Source: Rhyacophila brunnea (lineage: Eukaryota; Arthropoda; Insecta; Trichoptera; Rhyacophilidae). Taken from it: 64,000 bases of DNA. Both the position numbers and the translations under genes were made by a program. Location: positions 1-64,000 of the forward strand of contig JAGYXB010001846.1 in assembly GCA_022495005.1 (NCBI GenBank), read 5' to 3'. The notes below the pieces were generated by a model, which was not told the origin of the DNA, did not search any database, and was given only the letters and a program-made list of their open reading frames with translations. Positions 33,946-45,018 of this stretch are shown in pieces; position 1 is the stretch's first letter, and every line of letters starts with the position of its first letter.

Positions 33946-34690
33946 GTAACAGGCAGCGCTCCAAATGGACTGGAACGCACCGGAGCGCAGCTCCTGGCCT
34001 GCGATTTCCTAACTATCGACTCGTGTGTCACCCGACGACATGACGTAATTGTGACGTCAGCCAATACACGCTCGAGGCAAGCCGCCCAATACACACTGCT
34101 CACCATAGATATTATTACGCTTAAACACCTATTTGTGTATGAGGACAATGAATAACGCCAGCATTTGACTAGCGTTATTTTCTCGAATGCTATTATCACT
34201 CCGGTAGTACGTCACAATGATGTCATATGACGTCATGTCGACCGGGCGACTGGGACTCGCAAGTTCTAACATAAGGCATAAAGCCCATTGACGCAGCGAG
34301 TGCGGCGCTCGCGCAAATTTTCTACAAGTGGCGCGTAAATTATCAAAAATACAACGTAATCAAATACGCCAGCGCCCACTGGACTTGACGATGCCTTGCG
34401 CCCCGCTTGCCGCATGAGTCACCGTTTTTCGCTTCTCGGCGAAAATACAAAGAAGTCCATTCATTGAACACGGCTACCAAAATTACGCTGCTCGAGGCGT
34501 CGTCGATCGACGGGCGAAAAGCAATTATTTAATAACAGGGAACTCTTTGTTCCGTATCCTATATTTCGCTGGTTGAATAATGTCGTCGTAAATATTAATT
34601 ACAAGCCCCGAAATAGTATAATATTTTTATTGCTTTGTTATGAGAGACACTGTAAAAATAATTATTTTGTGCTGCTTGGGCCGCTTATTA

Positions 34691-35981
34691 CGAGGGTGGG
34701 TCAATAATTCCTTAGAAAAAAGCATTAAAACAGTTTTTATTTTTGTATTTTTTTTTTATTTCTCAACATAATCTCCTTGGAGCTCAATACACTTGGTTAG
34801 ACGTTTCTCAATTTTTTTTAAACCGTCAGAAAATAAGTTTTCGGAAGGTCCTCAAAATAAGCATTTGTCCGATCGATGACTTCTTCATTTGAAAAAAAAC
34901 GTTGTCCACTTAGCCATTTTTTTAAGTTTGGGAAAAGGAAAAAGTCACTGGGGGGCTAAATCTGGCGAATACTGTGGGTGGTCGACCAATTCGAACTTCA
35001 ATTCTTCAATTTTAGCCATTGATCGTGAACATGTGTGAACACGGGCATTGTCCTGATGAAAGAGGATTTTTTCCTGTTTAAATGAGGCCATTTTTCTTCA
35101 ATTTTGTTTTTTAGCTGGTCCAATAAAAATGCATAATAATCCCCTGTTATTGTTTTCCTTTTTCCAAATAGTCAACGAAAATAATTTCACGTGCATCCCA
35201 AAATGCAGTAGCCATAACCTTACCAGCTGATTTTACGGTTTTCGCCTTCTTTGGACATGGTTCGCCTTTCGCAATCCACTGCTTTGACTGTTCTTTCGTC
35301 TCGGGAGTATAGTGGTGTATCCATGTTTCATCTACAGTCACAAAGCGACGAAAAATTCATCCGGATTGCGTTGCATGAGCGACAACAGGGCTTTAGAGGC
35401 CACCACCCTATTGCGTTTATTGTCGACTGTGAGCAAACGCGGCACTCATCTTGCAGAAATAATTTTCATGCCCAATTTGTCATGTAAAATAGAAATGACG
35501 CTACCTTTGAGATCCCTGTAACCTCAATTATCTCACTCAACTTTAATCTTCGGTCAATTAACACCATATCGTGGATTTTATTGATCATTTCTGGTGTAGT
35601 CACCTCTACAGGACGTCTTGAGCGTAGTTCATCCTTTGTTGATGTACGACCACGTTTAAATTCATTTAACCAGTTATAAATAGTTGCAAGTGAAGGAGCA
35701 GATATGCCGTGAACTAAATCCAACTCATTTTTTATTTCCCATGCTGTTAACCCTTTTATATTAAAATGTTTAATAACAGCTCTAAGCTCAATTTTCTCCA
35801 TTTTCCATTTTCCACAAGCAAATTTTTTTTTTAAATGTACGAGAAACACACAACAACTCGACCAATCTGATTGAAACTTCGCAGCATACTGAATCGGTAG
35901 TGCCGCTGCATGAAAACAAACTGCTTACAGTACTAGTCGCGCACCTGTCGGCTTTTCTAAGGACTTATTGACCCACCCTCG
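34691..35981 (-). mobile_element. Full-length mariner (irritans-type), dead
   Basis: 1291 bp with terminal inverted repeats CGAGGGTGGGTCAATAA and its inverse TTATTGACCCACCCTCG. TA duplications lie at 34689-34690 and 35982-35983. The similarity of the ends extends inward to about TCCTTAGAAAA. Length, TA target and the coding strand filling the element are all typical of mariner. It sits inside the family M element and is therefore younger than that insertion. Confidence 0.95.
34756..35801 (-). pseudogene. Mariner transposase, DD34D, broken by frameshifts
   Basis: Cut-and-paste transposase that would bind the element's inverted repeats through N-terminal helix-turn-helix domains and catalyse excision at TA. 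The start MEKIELRAVIKHF is at 35801; the stop at 34756 follows GDYVEK. The span fits about 348 codons, the usual length of irritans-group transposases. Visible motifs: HTH region (GLTAWEIKNEL, SLATIYNWLNEFKRGR), linker region DELRSRRP, first catalytic block VDETWIHHYTPE (about 35330), second FHQDNARVH (about 35050) and YSPDLAP with the third D (about 34945); spacing between the second and third D is 34. At least two indels destroy the frame, one near 35480 and one in a C run at about 34955. Confidence 0.93.
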
Positions 35982-36600
35982 TACATAGGTGAAGGGTAAT
36001 GCGCGGGAAGAGACGTGTGATTATGGTTATGAATAAACACTGCATTCGCCGACTTCGCCCGCTCAACGCGTTCTATGAGCACTATCGCTAAGGCCCCTGT
36101 TCGTGAAATCCCCGTCATTATCGTTGTCTCGTGGAAAAATTAAATATTGCATTCTGGTTCGTGAATTTTATTATTAAAACGTATTATTAAAATTAGTTTA
36201 CTTTACTTACATATATTTCTTAAAGTTGATACGAAATTTGTCGGAATCATAGTAAAAAAAAAATATATTTATGACATGACGTAAACCTCGATTTTCATCT
36301 GCGGCGCTGACAACATTATGCCCTAAACTTGCATGTCACAAATTTAAAGACAGTTACTCCATCTGAGCTTGGCAGGTATATTTCCATATAATACATATAG
36401 CTGTTATCATTATCATAATATGAACAATTATCTAGCGCTCCGGTTCGTAAAATCTTCCATTTCGAGTACTGGTAACAGGTTATTTCATTTTAAAGCAGTG
36501 TAATTTAATATTTGCAGGGTAACTAACTTTATAAACTATCAATATGTAGTTACATACCTGCGTGACAACTCAGTGTGAGTAGGTAGGTAATTAATTACAC

Positions 36601-37076
36601 CAGTGGCGAAGGGTGGAGGTAGGTTGTTAAGATTCGACATAAAATAGTGCACACTAAACTTAGTCAGTCATACTTATTTGTTATCGTTGAACCAATAATA
36701 CAATTTGCAGATGGTGCTGGTTAGTTTTTTAAACTCAATTAAACCCTGTCTAAACCAAACAATAATAGTTTAGGTATGCTATGGGCGATCCGACAAAAAT
36801 AGTGCACACTTTTCAGTCATACTTATTAGTTTTCGTTGTATTAAGAATACATATAAGTACATATTTTACAAATGTTGTTGGTTAGTTTTTTTTTAATTTA
36901 TTATAATTAAGCCCTGTCTACATTTAACTATTATCTTATATGGCTTGGATTAGACTTACACTATATACAATACACACTGTAGTTGTCGTTCAATGAAAAC
37001 AAATACGATTGAATGACAAAGTTTAGTGTGCACTATTTATGTCGGATCAACAGCCTACCTCCACCATTCGCCACTG
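36601..37076. mobile_element. Family B hAT-type MITE, copy 7
   Basis: 476 bp, CAGTGGCGAAGGGTGGAGG to CACCATTCGCCACTG. Flanks AATTACAC (36593-36600) and ACTTACAC (37077-37084) match at 7 of 8 positions. The right half is shortened. Confidence 0.92.
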
Positions 37077-37084
37077 ACTTACAC

Positions 37085-37558
37085 ACACATATATATATAT
37101 AGGTGCTTATAAGTGATGATTGAATTATTCCGATATACATAGATAAAACATCCAGAGTGAATAATATTTACAAACCTGTCAAGTAAAGGCGAGCACTTGA
37201 TATTATTATTGATCAAACTAGACAACATTTTTAAAAATATAATTATTATCCATTATTAATGTTATTGTCCAAATTTGTTTTCGACGTGTACCCAATTAAT
37301 AGCTATCCACATATCACGGTCTGTCAATGATTGGTCGATGAACTCTTGATATATATACTTAGCTTAAATTATCACGTCATACATAACCTATTTATCTCAA
37401 AATTAAGGAAATATGCCGAAATGCATGCACAACTATCATGACACTATTGTAATCGGTGCCTTGATAGACGTTTGGGTCATTCGGGTTGACCTAGTCAATA
37501 GGGTGACCATTAGATTAGCCCCATCAAATTTCTAAAAAGACTTATTTATTCGTATGCC
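37085..37558. other. Spacer, no gene seen
   Basis: AT-rich; an ACACACATATATATATAT run at about 37083-37101. Confidence 0.4.
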
Positions 37559-37602
37559 AAGCACCACCGTTCACTGCTGAATGGAGGCCTCACCTACATC
37601 AT
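37559..37602 (-). mobile_element. Relic of LINE 3' end
   Basis: GTTCACTGCTGAATGGAGGC on the plus strand corresponds to the E-A-S-I-Q-Q coding tail of an RTE-type LINE on the minus strand. About 40 bp only. Confidence 0.4.
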
Positions 37603-37655
37603 TTCACTCCTCTCTTCTGGGACTTCGCTCTTCGCTGTGAAGTACAGTAGTTTTT

Positions 37656-38594
37656 GAAGTTATACTTCTATTGGCGCGTTTGGGAAAACAGATCATAGTG
37701 TATATTTGGCGTGTGACGCCGATGTAACGCATTTGGCGTGTGACAGCCGATGTAACGCGTTTGGCGTATGACCGAAGTTGCAACACAATTTATTATTATG
37801 ATTATTCATTCTTACAACTTTACTATTATAACATTCTACACTGTTAATTTATATTCATAAAACTTTATTTATATTGTAGTGTACTTATATTTATTTTTCA
37901 TTGTTAAGATTGTGTATCAAGATTTGAGGCTATATTTATGTAAGTATTATTTATGAGTAAAATTATACATCAATAAATAAATAAATTTTGTGAATGTTGA
38001 GTTGGTAAATGATCCAAACAATGGTATGTTGTAAATTTACAATACTTAGACACTTCATATACAAAAATACATATTTTTACGGTTTAGGATAATATTTATC
38101 GTATATCCCATGTCAATTTATTTATTAGCGGTTTATTATAATTGAAGACAAATTATTTTGTTTCATCACAAAAGCCAATATCACGTTTCAGTTAAACCAT
38201 TAAATAGGCTATGTTTTACTTTTGATTTGTAATAAATAATTATTATTGTTAACGCAAATAGTTGTACAGTCATCTCTTTAAGCAAAGATGGTCGAAGCAG
38301 TGGTTTTCTAAATTTTTCAAACACAGGTTTTGAGATTTTTCTCTTTCAAAGTAGGTACATTCTGCAATAATATTATTTATTCGCATACATAATATTATTG
38401 CTGATGGTACCTATATCGATAAAATACCCTCGAGACGGAAATGAATATAATCATAATAACACGCCAATAAAATTTGATTTTTTATTAATTCATCATGGGC
38501 ACTTCTGAATCGATTATAACCGCTGTATGGCAAAGATGAGTTTTAGTCCAATACAATAGTTATTTGTTTTATTACGCCAAATGAATATAACTTC
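37656..38594. mobile_element. Family E element, copy 3, about 940 bp
   Basis: Left end GAAGTTATACTTCTATTGGC and right end TTACGCCAAATGAATATAAC followed by TTC are inverted and fit the family terminus. Outside the right end, TAACGCGCGTAAATAAGTAC recurs beside other E copies (27165 and 47235, inverted). The left portion holds short tandem repeats and matches the right end of the copy at 47251-47736 (ACACGCCAAATATACAC inverted). The AT-rich middle has no gene. Confidence 0.6.
37690..37775 (+). repeat. Short tandem array, ~30-bp unit, three units
   Basis: TTTGGCGTGTGAC, then (A)GCCGATGTAACGC, is repeated at about 37700, 37731 and 37761, the last unit diverged to TTTGGCGTATGACCGAAGTT. Located just inside the family E left end. 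Confidence 0.7.
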
Positions 38595-39215
38595 TAACGC
38601 GCGTAAATAAGTACACACACCGATTTTTTTTTAAATATAATTTTAAACTATACTAATTAATTATTTAATTAAAACTAAGATATCTTTTTTAATAGCTAAT
38701 GAAGTAGTCATTTTTGGCCTTATATACATGGCAACTCACGAGTGCATTTTAAAATCTTTTAAATCACATTACTCATCCGGAATAGTAATTTTCAAATAGT
38801 AGTCATGCCACAAAACTCATAAGAATCATCACCATTCCTCGGCACCGTCGTCCCAGTTTCATTCTGAAAACTCGCCAATACCTTTTTTGTCGAGTTTCTC
38901 ACGTGCCGGTGTTCCAGACGCTTTTTTGTGATGCGTGGTGACCGCATGTCGTGGAGTCAGACAATTGTGAATTACATGCTTACATATTAAAGTATGTGAA
39001 TACAGATTGCAGACTGCATTGTGTAATAATACTAATAATAATATAATATAACATAACATATGCGATATCGGATGAGAAAATGTTAGTTATATTAACTACC
39101 ATAAGCATATGTACAAAACGCTTTAAAATACAATTATTAACATTTTTTTTATATAACAAAGTAATACCTATTGAATAATTGTGGACTTACTGCTATTGGG
39201 AAATATAGGTACGTG
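38595..39215. other. Spacer, no gene seen
   Basis: A 66-codon minus-strand frame (38859-39059) has no motif; nothing else recognised. Confidence 0.4.
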
Positions 39216-39223
39216 TCATATAG

Positions 39224-39963
39224 CAGGGCTTCGAACCGTTATTTTTCTTCGTTTCGGTCCCGGTTTTCACTACGAAAAAATAACGGTTTTCCTATTTTCG
39301 GTTCAGCTGTGTGATTAATTTTTAAATGTTTCTAAGACCAAAGACGTAAGACCTGTTGCGCTACGACCACTAAATGACAACTGAAGTGCGGAGCGGTGTT
39401 GCCATGTTTTTGTCACCGAATTATAGTATGTAGGTACCATGTCCAAGAAATTATACGCGTTGCCATATGTTGAAAAGGTATAGGTTTTTCGCTTCTCACC
39501 AAAAAAATAACGGGGTATGAGAAATTCCGAGACCCCTTTTTATTTAGGTACCTCTTCCGACCAAATACGCTTACCGACGAATTCAAGAAATTTGATTTTA
39601 AACCAATATCAACGGCTTTTTTTACGTTTTTCGAGCATTTTTTTTCCAGTTTCTTCAAATTTTATAATATTGCGAAATTATATATTTTGCGTATTTTCCC
39701 GATATTCAAAATTACAATATTTTGGGCGTACTATAAATGTTTTATATCGTAAATAGTATACAAACGAAAATTATAGTACAAATACTATAATTATAGTACG
39801 GTTGGCAACAGTACTGCGGAGTAACATCATGTTAACGCGCGTGTCATATTATTATACCGAACCGAAAAACCCGATATTTTTTTTTCGGTTCGGTTCCGGT
39901 TTTCGTTCCGACAAAAATAACGGTTTTTTCCGGTTTTCTGTTCAGTTCCGGTTCGAAATCCTG
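39224..39963. mobile_element. Family N hAT-type MITE interrupted by family C
   Basis: Ends CAGGGCTTCGAACCGTTATT and (inverse) GGTTCGAAATCCTG. Subterminal CGGTTTT/ACCGAAC blocks are arranged inversely. Flanks TCATATAG (39216-39223) and TTATATAG (39964-39971) match at 7 of 8 positions. The empty element would be about 310 bp. Confidence 0.85.
39394..39813 (+). mobile_element. Family C hAT-type MITE, copy 2, nested in family N
   Basis: 420 bp with left end CGGTGTTGCCA and right end GGTTGGCAACAGTA. Flanks GTGCGGAG (39386-39393) and CTGCGGAG (39814-39821) match at 7 of 8 positions. The right part TAATTATAGTACGGTTGGC and the middle CCGAGACCCCTTTTTATTTAG match 8849-9174. Overlapping open frames (79-81 codons on both strands) belong to the repeat. 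Confidence 0.78.
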
Positions 39964-39971
39964 TTATATAG

Positions 39972-42676
39972 CATGAATCCCCGTACATTTAGATTTTGCG
40001 ATTGAATAATAATACGTAGGTACCTACTTACTGTAAGTATATCCAATAAATTTAATGCTTATCGAGTATTAATGCTGGGATGTATTATATACATAATATT
40101 ATAGGATATATTTATTCCATCATATAATTATTACGATGCAAAAAGTGTAGATGCACAGTACCTACCTACATATTTAAAAAAATATCACGTTAATTAAACA
40201 ATATGGATACATCATAGCATTATCATAATATTGAGTTTTCTATAGTTTTGCAATACCAGTTACGAATAATATTTATATCAGACATGATTCCACGATTTGA
40301 CCCATTTGTATAAATAGCTGTTGACAAGGTTTGACCATTACCTATTACGTAGTATCTACTTATTACGTTTTATTTTAATTAATAACATATTTGATTTTAT
40401 CTTATTCTATCAGTCTATTGATGTCTTCTTTTATATATAAATATTTGATGTCTAAATGATTAAAGCCATGTACCTATATTATAATGAGTAATGACCCAAT
40501 AGAGTGGAGAGTAAATACAAATATGTACTTACATAATAATTAATTATATTCTTTGCAGTCACTGTGGTGGAACATTTAACGCGATGATAATACGTAGGTA
40601 TAATACATACAACAATAATTATTATACTGTAATATTGTAAACACAGTTTTCCGTCGATTAATGAAAGGAAATTAAGGAAAATAGTATTTTAGAGCTTTGG
40701 AACTGTCGAATCCAATTCCTTACCGAGCTATCTACAGCGGGCTTCTGTATCGATGAAAATGTTTTGTTCTCAACCATTTCTGAGGAATTGAACTTTCTTT
40801 GAACGACAGAGCGGTCGTTTGCGTGGTCTATTTTGGCTCTCAAACATTTGCCTTATTTCCACGTAAACTTTTTTCGTTATGTGTTCGTTGCCCGCTCTCA
40901 GATTTTGTTAAATTGCCAACATTCATGTTAAAAAAATAATAGGTACTTGTCTCCTGCCAATTCAATGGATACATTTTATTTCATAATAAAATCAAATTTT
41001 AATTTCCATGTACGCACTAAATTTTTTTTAAATTAATAAATAAAATAAAAAAAAATGTTTCATTCTTATGCATAATTTAATTAATAAACGACTGAGGTAG
41101 AGGTTTTCAAAGAGTTATCTTAAAATATTTTAAAAATAAAATATTACACACATCATGATTCAGTGCGCTGATAAACGGTCAGTGTGATAAATACGTATAT
41201 TTACTATTTTAGCACAGGATACTGCTCGTCCCTTATCACAAACATTACGTATATACCGAATCATAATTAAATCGGAGTTATTTCCGTATCTAACTATTAC
41301 ATTTTTTGACAATTATTGTTGGAAACTCTAATGCAATAGTTGTATAATATTCAAATTATCATAAATGCATATTTTGCGAAACACCTATCTCGTTGTACTT
41401 AGTTTGGATTCAATAAATCGGATATATTTTATGAAATTATCATTTATTAGGCACCGCGTAATAAATAATGAGTCCCGTAAATAAATTTGTCGTATGTAGG
41501 TATATAATCCAGTGAACAATTTTCTTTATTGTGCCAAACCACAATAATATACGTTATAAGTCATAAACACTTCAAATTAACTTATATTAACTTCAAATAA
41601 TGTTAAATAATAACCTCTTTAGAAGATTGCAACATGCTTGACATTAGAAGAATGCGGTCGCCGATATTGATCAATGATCTGATCACCAATCACTTTCAAA
41701 CTAAGTCGTAACTATGTACCTACTATCGTAATATACTATCTTGCATCCGCGACATATCTATATAGACATATACCTATCATAGAATATGTTTATTGATATT
41801 ATTTCAATAAACTTCAAAAAAATTAATAAACATTATAATAGGTAATGTACCTGCAATTTTATTGAAAATTATGTGTAAATAGGTGTTGTCAAATAGATAA
41901 TATTGTCTTTCTTCGTATGAATATTGAGTGATTGTAAATAATTTATATTGCAACTAGGTGGAATGCCGATCTAAGTATGTACAAAAAATGACTAATTTTT
42001 ATTAATATTATGAATATTATAAAAATAATATAGAAACATTCTTCTTGTAAAATAAAGATTTCCAAAAGGCCCTAAAGTCCTCCTATACAGTTGGTACTTA
42101 ATGCCATCAGCGACTTTTTACACTCGTGTCAAAGTATTATTTCCACAATTAAGTAATAATAATTGATCAACTCATCCAAAAGCTGAAATGTCTTTTATAA
42201 ACTTCCAATAGGTATATTATTAATCTTTTCCACGTATTATAATTCTTTTTTGCATATTTCCTATTATTTTAACGAACCACCTCTATACGTATAAAATTAT
42301 TGATATTGTGCAGAATACTACCTTCCTTTTTTGTAAAATGTAAAATAATATAATTTTAAAAGATATCAACTTATTCTTGTTAGTTCAAGCAATAAGCATC
42401 CTACTTTCTATTATTTTATGAACCATTATCTATTACCTACTAATCCTACTATGTAAGTATAGTTTTTATACTTTTTAAATGTATTTCGGTAGTTACGAAA
42501 GTGGGCAAAGTCTTTTATCGACTTTCTAGCAAAGTATTTTATATTCTGAAAAACTACTGACAATATAATATTAATAAGTATAAGACAATAATTATAATTT
42601 ATGAAGAGATTTACATTAATAACGTAATTATAATAACATAAAAACAATAATGGACAACTACTAAGGAAACTGTACT
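39972..42676. other. 2.7-kb spacer, no gene called
   Basis: The least repeat-rich part of the window. A 61-codon minus-strand frame at 40658-40843 lies in slightly GC-richer sequence but shows no domain or convincing splice sites. No RNA gene seen. Confidence 0.4.
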
Positions 42677-43114
42677 TGAGTCGCTTAGAATCATAACTCA
42701 CATATTGCAATTTTGTCGTTTTTTAGTTAAATATGCCAAGTGATTCTAAATGAATTAATCTATATACCGAAAAATAGTTGAGTATTAAAAGTCAATTTAA
42801 ACCATGTGAAAATCGTTGACAAAGTTCATTGTTGGTGTAATATGTTGTATATTTCAAAGAATAGAGTTTTGTCACCAACGCCTTCCTAACCAATCGGGGA
42901 GCTCTATTTCTCATAGTATGCTGTATGTCTGCAACGTTAGGAGTATTAGGTATATATATTTAAAAAAAAAAGTTATTCGACTCTCTCACTCATTAATATT
43001 CTAGGGAGTTCAATACTGTTCTTCTAATTACAAAAAATAGTGCTCTGTTGGTTTTTAGCGATTATCTCAAAACTTGATTTTTGGAATATGTGAGTTATGA
43101 TTCTAAGCGACTCA
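42677..43114. mobile_element. TIR element with ~30-bp inverted ends
   Basis: AGTCGCTTAGAATCATAACT followed by CACATATT at the left is mirrored by AATATGTGAGTTATGATTCT then AAGCGACT at the right, nearly perfectly. The unit is about 438 bp. The flanks share ACTTG, so the duplication length is uncertain. The interior is AT-rich with small incidental frames. Confidence 0.75.
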
Positions 43115-43664
43115 CTTGTGTATTACTAAACTTAGTATGTAGTTTCAGATTTACAATACAAGAATTATTGTTACCTACAGAATAATTAAATAATGCATAT
43201 AAATGCAATAACAATAAATGTATTAAATGATCGTTAATAATTATTAATATGTTTGTTATATTAATTATTATTATGTTTATTATATATATTATTATTATGT
43301 TTATGCATTAACTTTTTATTATTATGAATTGATAGTTCAATAATACTAATAAATAACACACGTAACTGTTTTATTACTTACTAGTCAGGACTGTAAGAAT
43401 ATTATTAGCTGATTATTTGCTTTAGTAACTTAGTAATAATTTACTTTTTTACATGTCTGGTAAAACCTTGTAATCTTTCAGCTATTTGCTAGCAAAAGTT
43501 AGAAATACAAAGCCTCCGGAATGTAACATTACCAAATATCACCAATATCGAATGCTCATTTCGGCTAAGTGACAGACATTAATGCATACAAAAGTAACTT
43601 ATCCCTCTACACGTGTTTCAGTGTATCAAATATGTTTCCATACATAGTCTAGATTTATTTAAAC
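43115..43664. other. Spacer, no gene seen
   Basis: Very AT-rich, with repeated ATTATTATGTTTATTATAT-like words at 43240-43310. Confidence 0.4.
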
Positions 43665-43806
43665 CAGAGAACTCAGAAATAATGAGAACTGAAATATGTA
43701 ACGGGTAAGGAGAAAGGCAACCGATCTTGAGTAAGAAAGAATACGGGATAAATTTAAACAGGTGTCAAGAATACGTCATACGTCGAATAATGACAACTGC
43801 TTGCAA
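43665..43806 (+). mobile_element. Family I MITE, copy 5, right end missing
   Basis: Begins CAGAGAACTCAGAAATAATG and follows the family (GGAGAAAGGCAACCGATCTT, GAATACGGGATAAA) to about GACAACTGCTTGC, then diverges. Confidence 0.72.
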
Positions 43807-43849
43807 ATATTGCTGCTGATAATACATAGTTAATTTAATTTTAACTGTG

Positions 43850-44260
43850 TCAAACGAATCGCCTGAATGGGCCATCGCGTTTTGGTCCGGATGCTCATAA
43901 GGTCGATGCGGCCCTGCTTAATATTGACTAATTGTTTACATCATTGATTGAGAGAGCGTAATTACATGGCCGGAAACGCTTCCGGATTAGCAACGTACTC
44001 AACTAACAGCATGTCGAACTGTCATCGTTGTCAGTGTTGACACCTCGCCAGCTGGTCAGTTGTCAACTGACAAACAGCTGATTCAAACAACAAACATACC
44101 GATCGAAAAAAATGCAAAATGTGTCAACATTGGGAAAGAGATCGAAGCAGAAGTGTGCCAGTCGAGGCGGTGATAGATAATCACCGGCATGTGTAAAAAA
44201 ATGACACGCGACTTTTGATTCATAGTACTTGGCCACATGTATAGGTATCTTATCGAAGCA
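43850..44260. other. Unique GC-elevated island of unknown role
   Basis: Single-copy in the window and visibly less AT-rich than its surroundings. It contains a near-palindrome GTCAGTTGTCAACTGAC and two CAGCTG E-box cores (44050-44085). Two overlapping minus-strand frames (60-74 codons) lack motifs. It could be a regulatory element or an unrecognised exon. Confidence 0.35.
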
Positions 44261-45010
44261 TTCACTATTCTTTACAATAATCCTCACGATTGCAATGCAT
44301 TTATCTGCATCTGATTCACAGTCCGTAGGTTACAGTTATATCTTTTTTATTTCTAGTCAAAAATTGTAAGTAGATAGGATAGGTAGGTAGATAATATGTA
44401 AATTTACGTCCACTCGATTATTTTAAAAGGCAATAAAAAAAATAAACTGCTGACATGCATATCGACGGACGTTTAGAATAGGTACACTTTGCCAGCACTG
44501 CAGGCAAGAAAAACACATTTTCTAATAAACCTACTAAGCAGTACTGGGTGCCCCCAATACAATGTAGGTATACACACTTTAACAATAAATGGCTGTAATA
44601 ATAATAATAAACAGAGGTAAGATTAATTTTAATTAAAGGTGCATTAAAGCGTGTTGGTGAATCCTGTTGGGACACCCGATATTTGAATGTTTAACTTTTG
44701 AGCAGTCTATGACTTGCTTATCTACCCTTAATGGATGTCACTCTCACTTAAAGTACCAATAAGTACATACACACATAGATCTATCAATACTATTAACTTC
44801 TACAATAAGGTATCATAACTGACTTTTATGAGGCTTGATTGTCATTGAAGTTATTGGCCCCACCAAACCACACCCGGTCTTAATCTATCACGGGACCCTA
44901 CGTTTGGATGTAAACTATCAGTATTTTGTATGACCGAAAATATTTCGGGAGCAGTTACCCAAGACTTGGGTCGCCATGTACTCAAGTGTGCTTTGACTTT
45001 GAATTAAACA
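44261..45010. other. Spacer, no gene seen
   Basis: An 85-codon minus-strand frame (44418-44675) has no domain; nothing else recognised. Confidence 0.4.
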
Positions 45011-45018
45011 TGTCCATG

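Larger units (their letters stand above)
33954..36471 (+). mobile_element. Family M hAT-type element, copy 3, 2.5 kb, split by mariner
   Basis: Ends CAGCGCTCCAAATGGACTGG and CCATTTCGAGTACTG with exact 8-bp duplications GTAACAGG at 33946-33953 and 36472-36479. After removing the mariner it is about 1.2 kb, much longer than the 207-242-bp M copies. The extra left portion (33990-34560) is GC-rich, with CRE-like TGACGTCA at about 34051 and 34227 and an imperfect inverted repeat (34014-34060 against 34205-34255). No hAT transposase signature was found in it, so it is non-autonomous. Confidence 0.88.

Noticed and set aside
35251..35521. Plus-strand frames of 69-78 codons
   Set aside because: Antisense to the mariner transposase; no independent support.
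37690..37775. CRISPR-like repeat array
   Set aside because: Three adjacent units without spacers, in a eukaryotic transposon context.
40658..40843. 61-codon minus-strand frame with polar composition
   Set aside because: Suggestive composition only; no stop-to-splice context or motif strong enough to call an exon.
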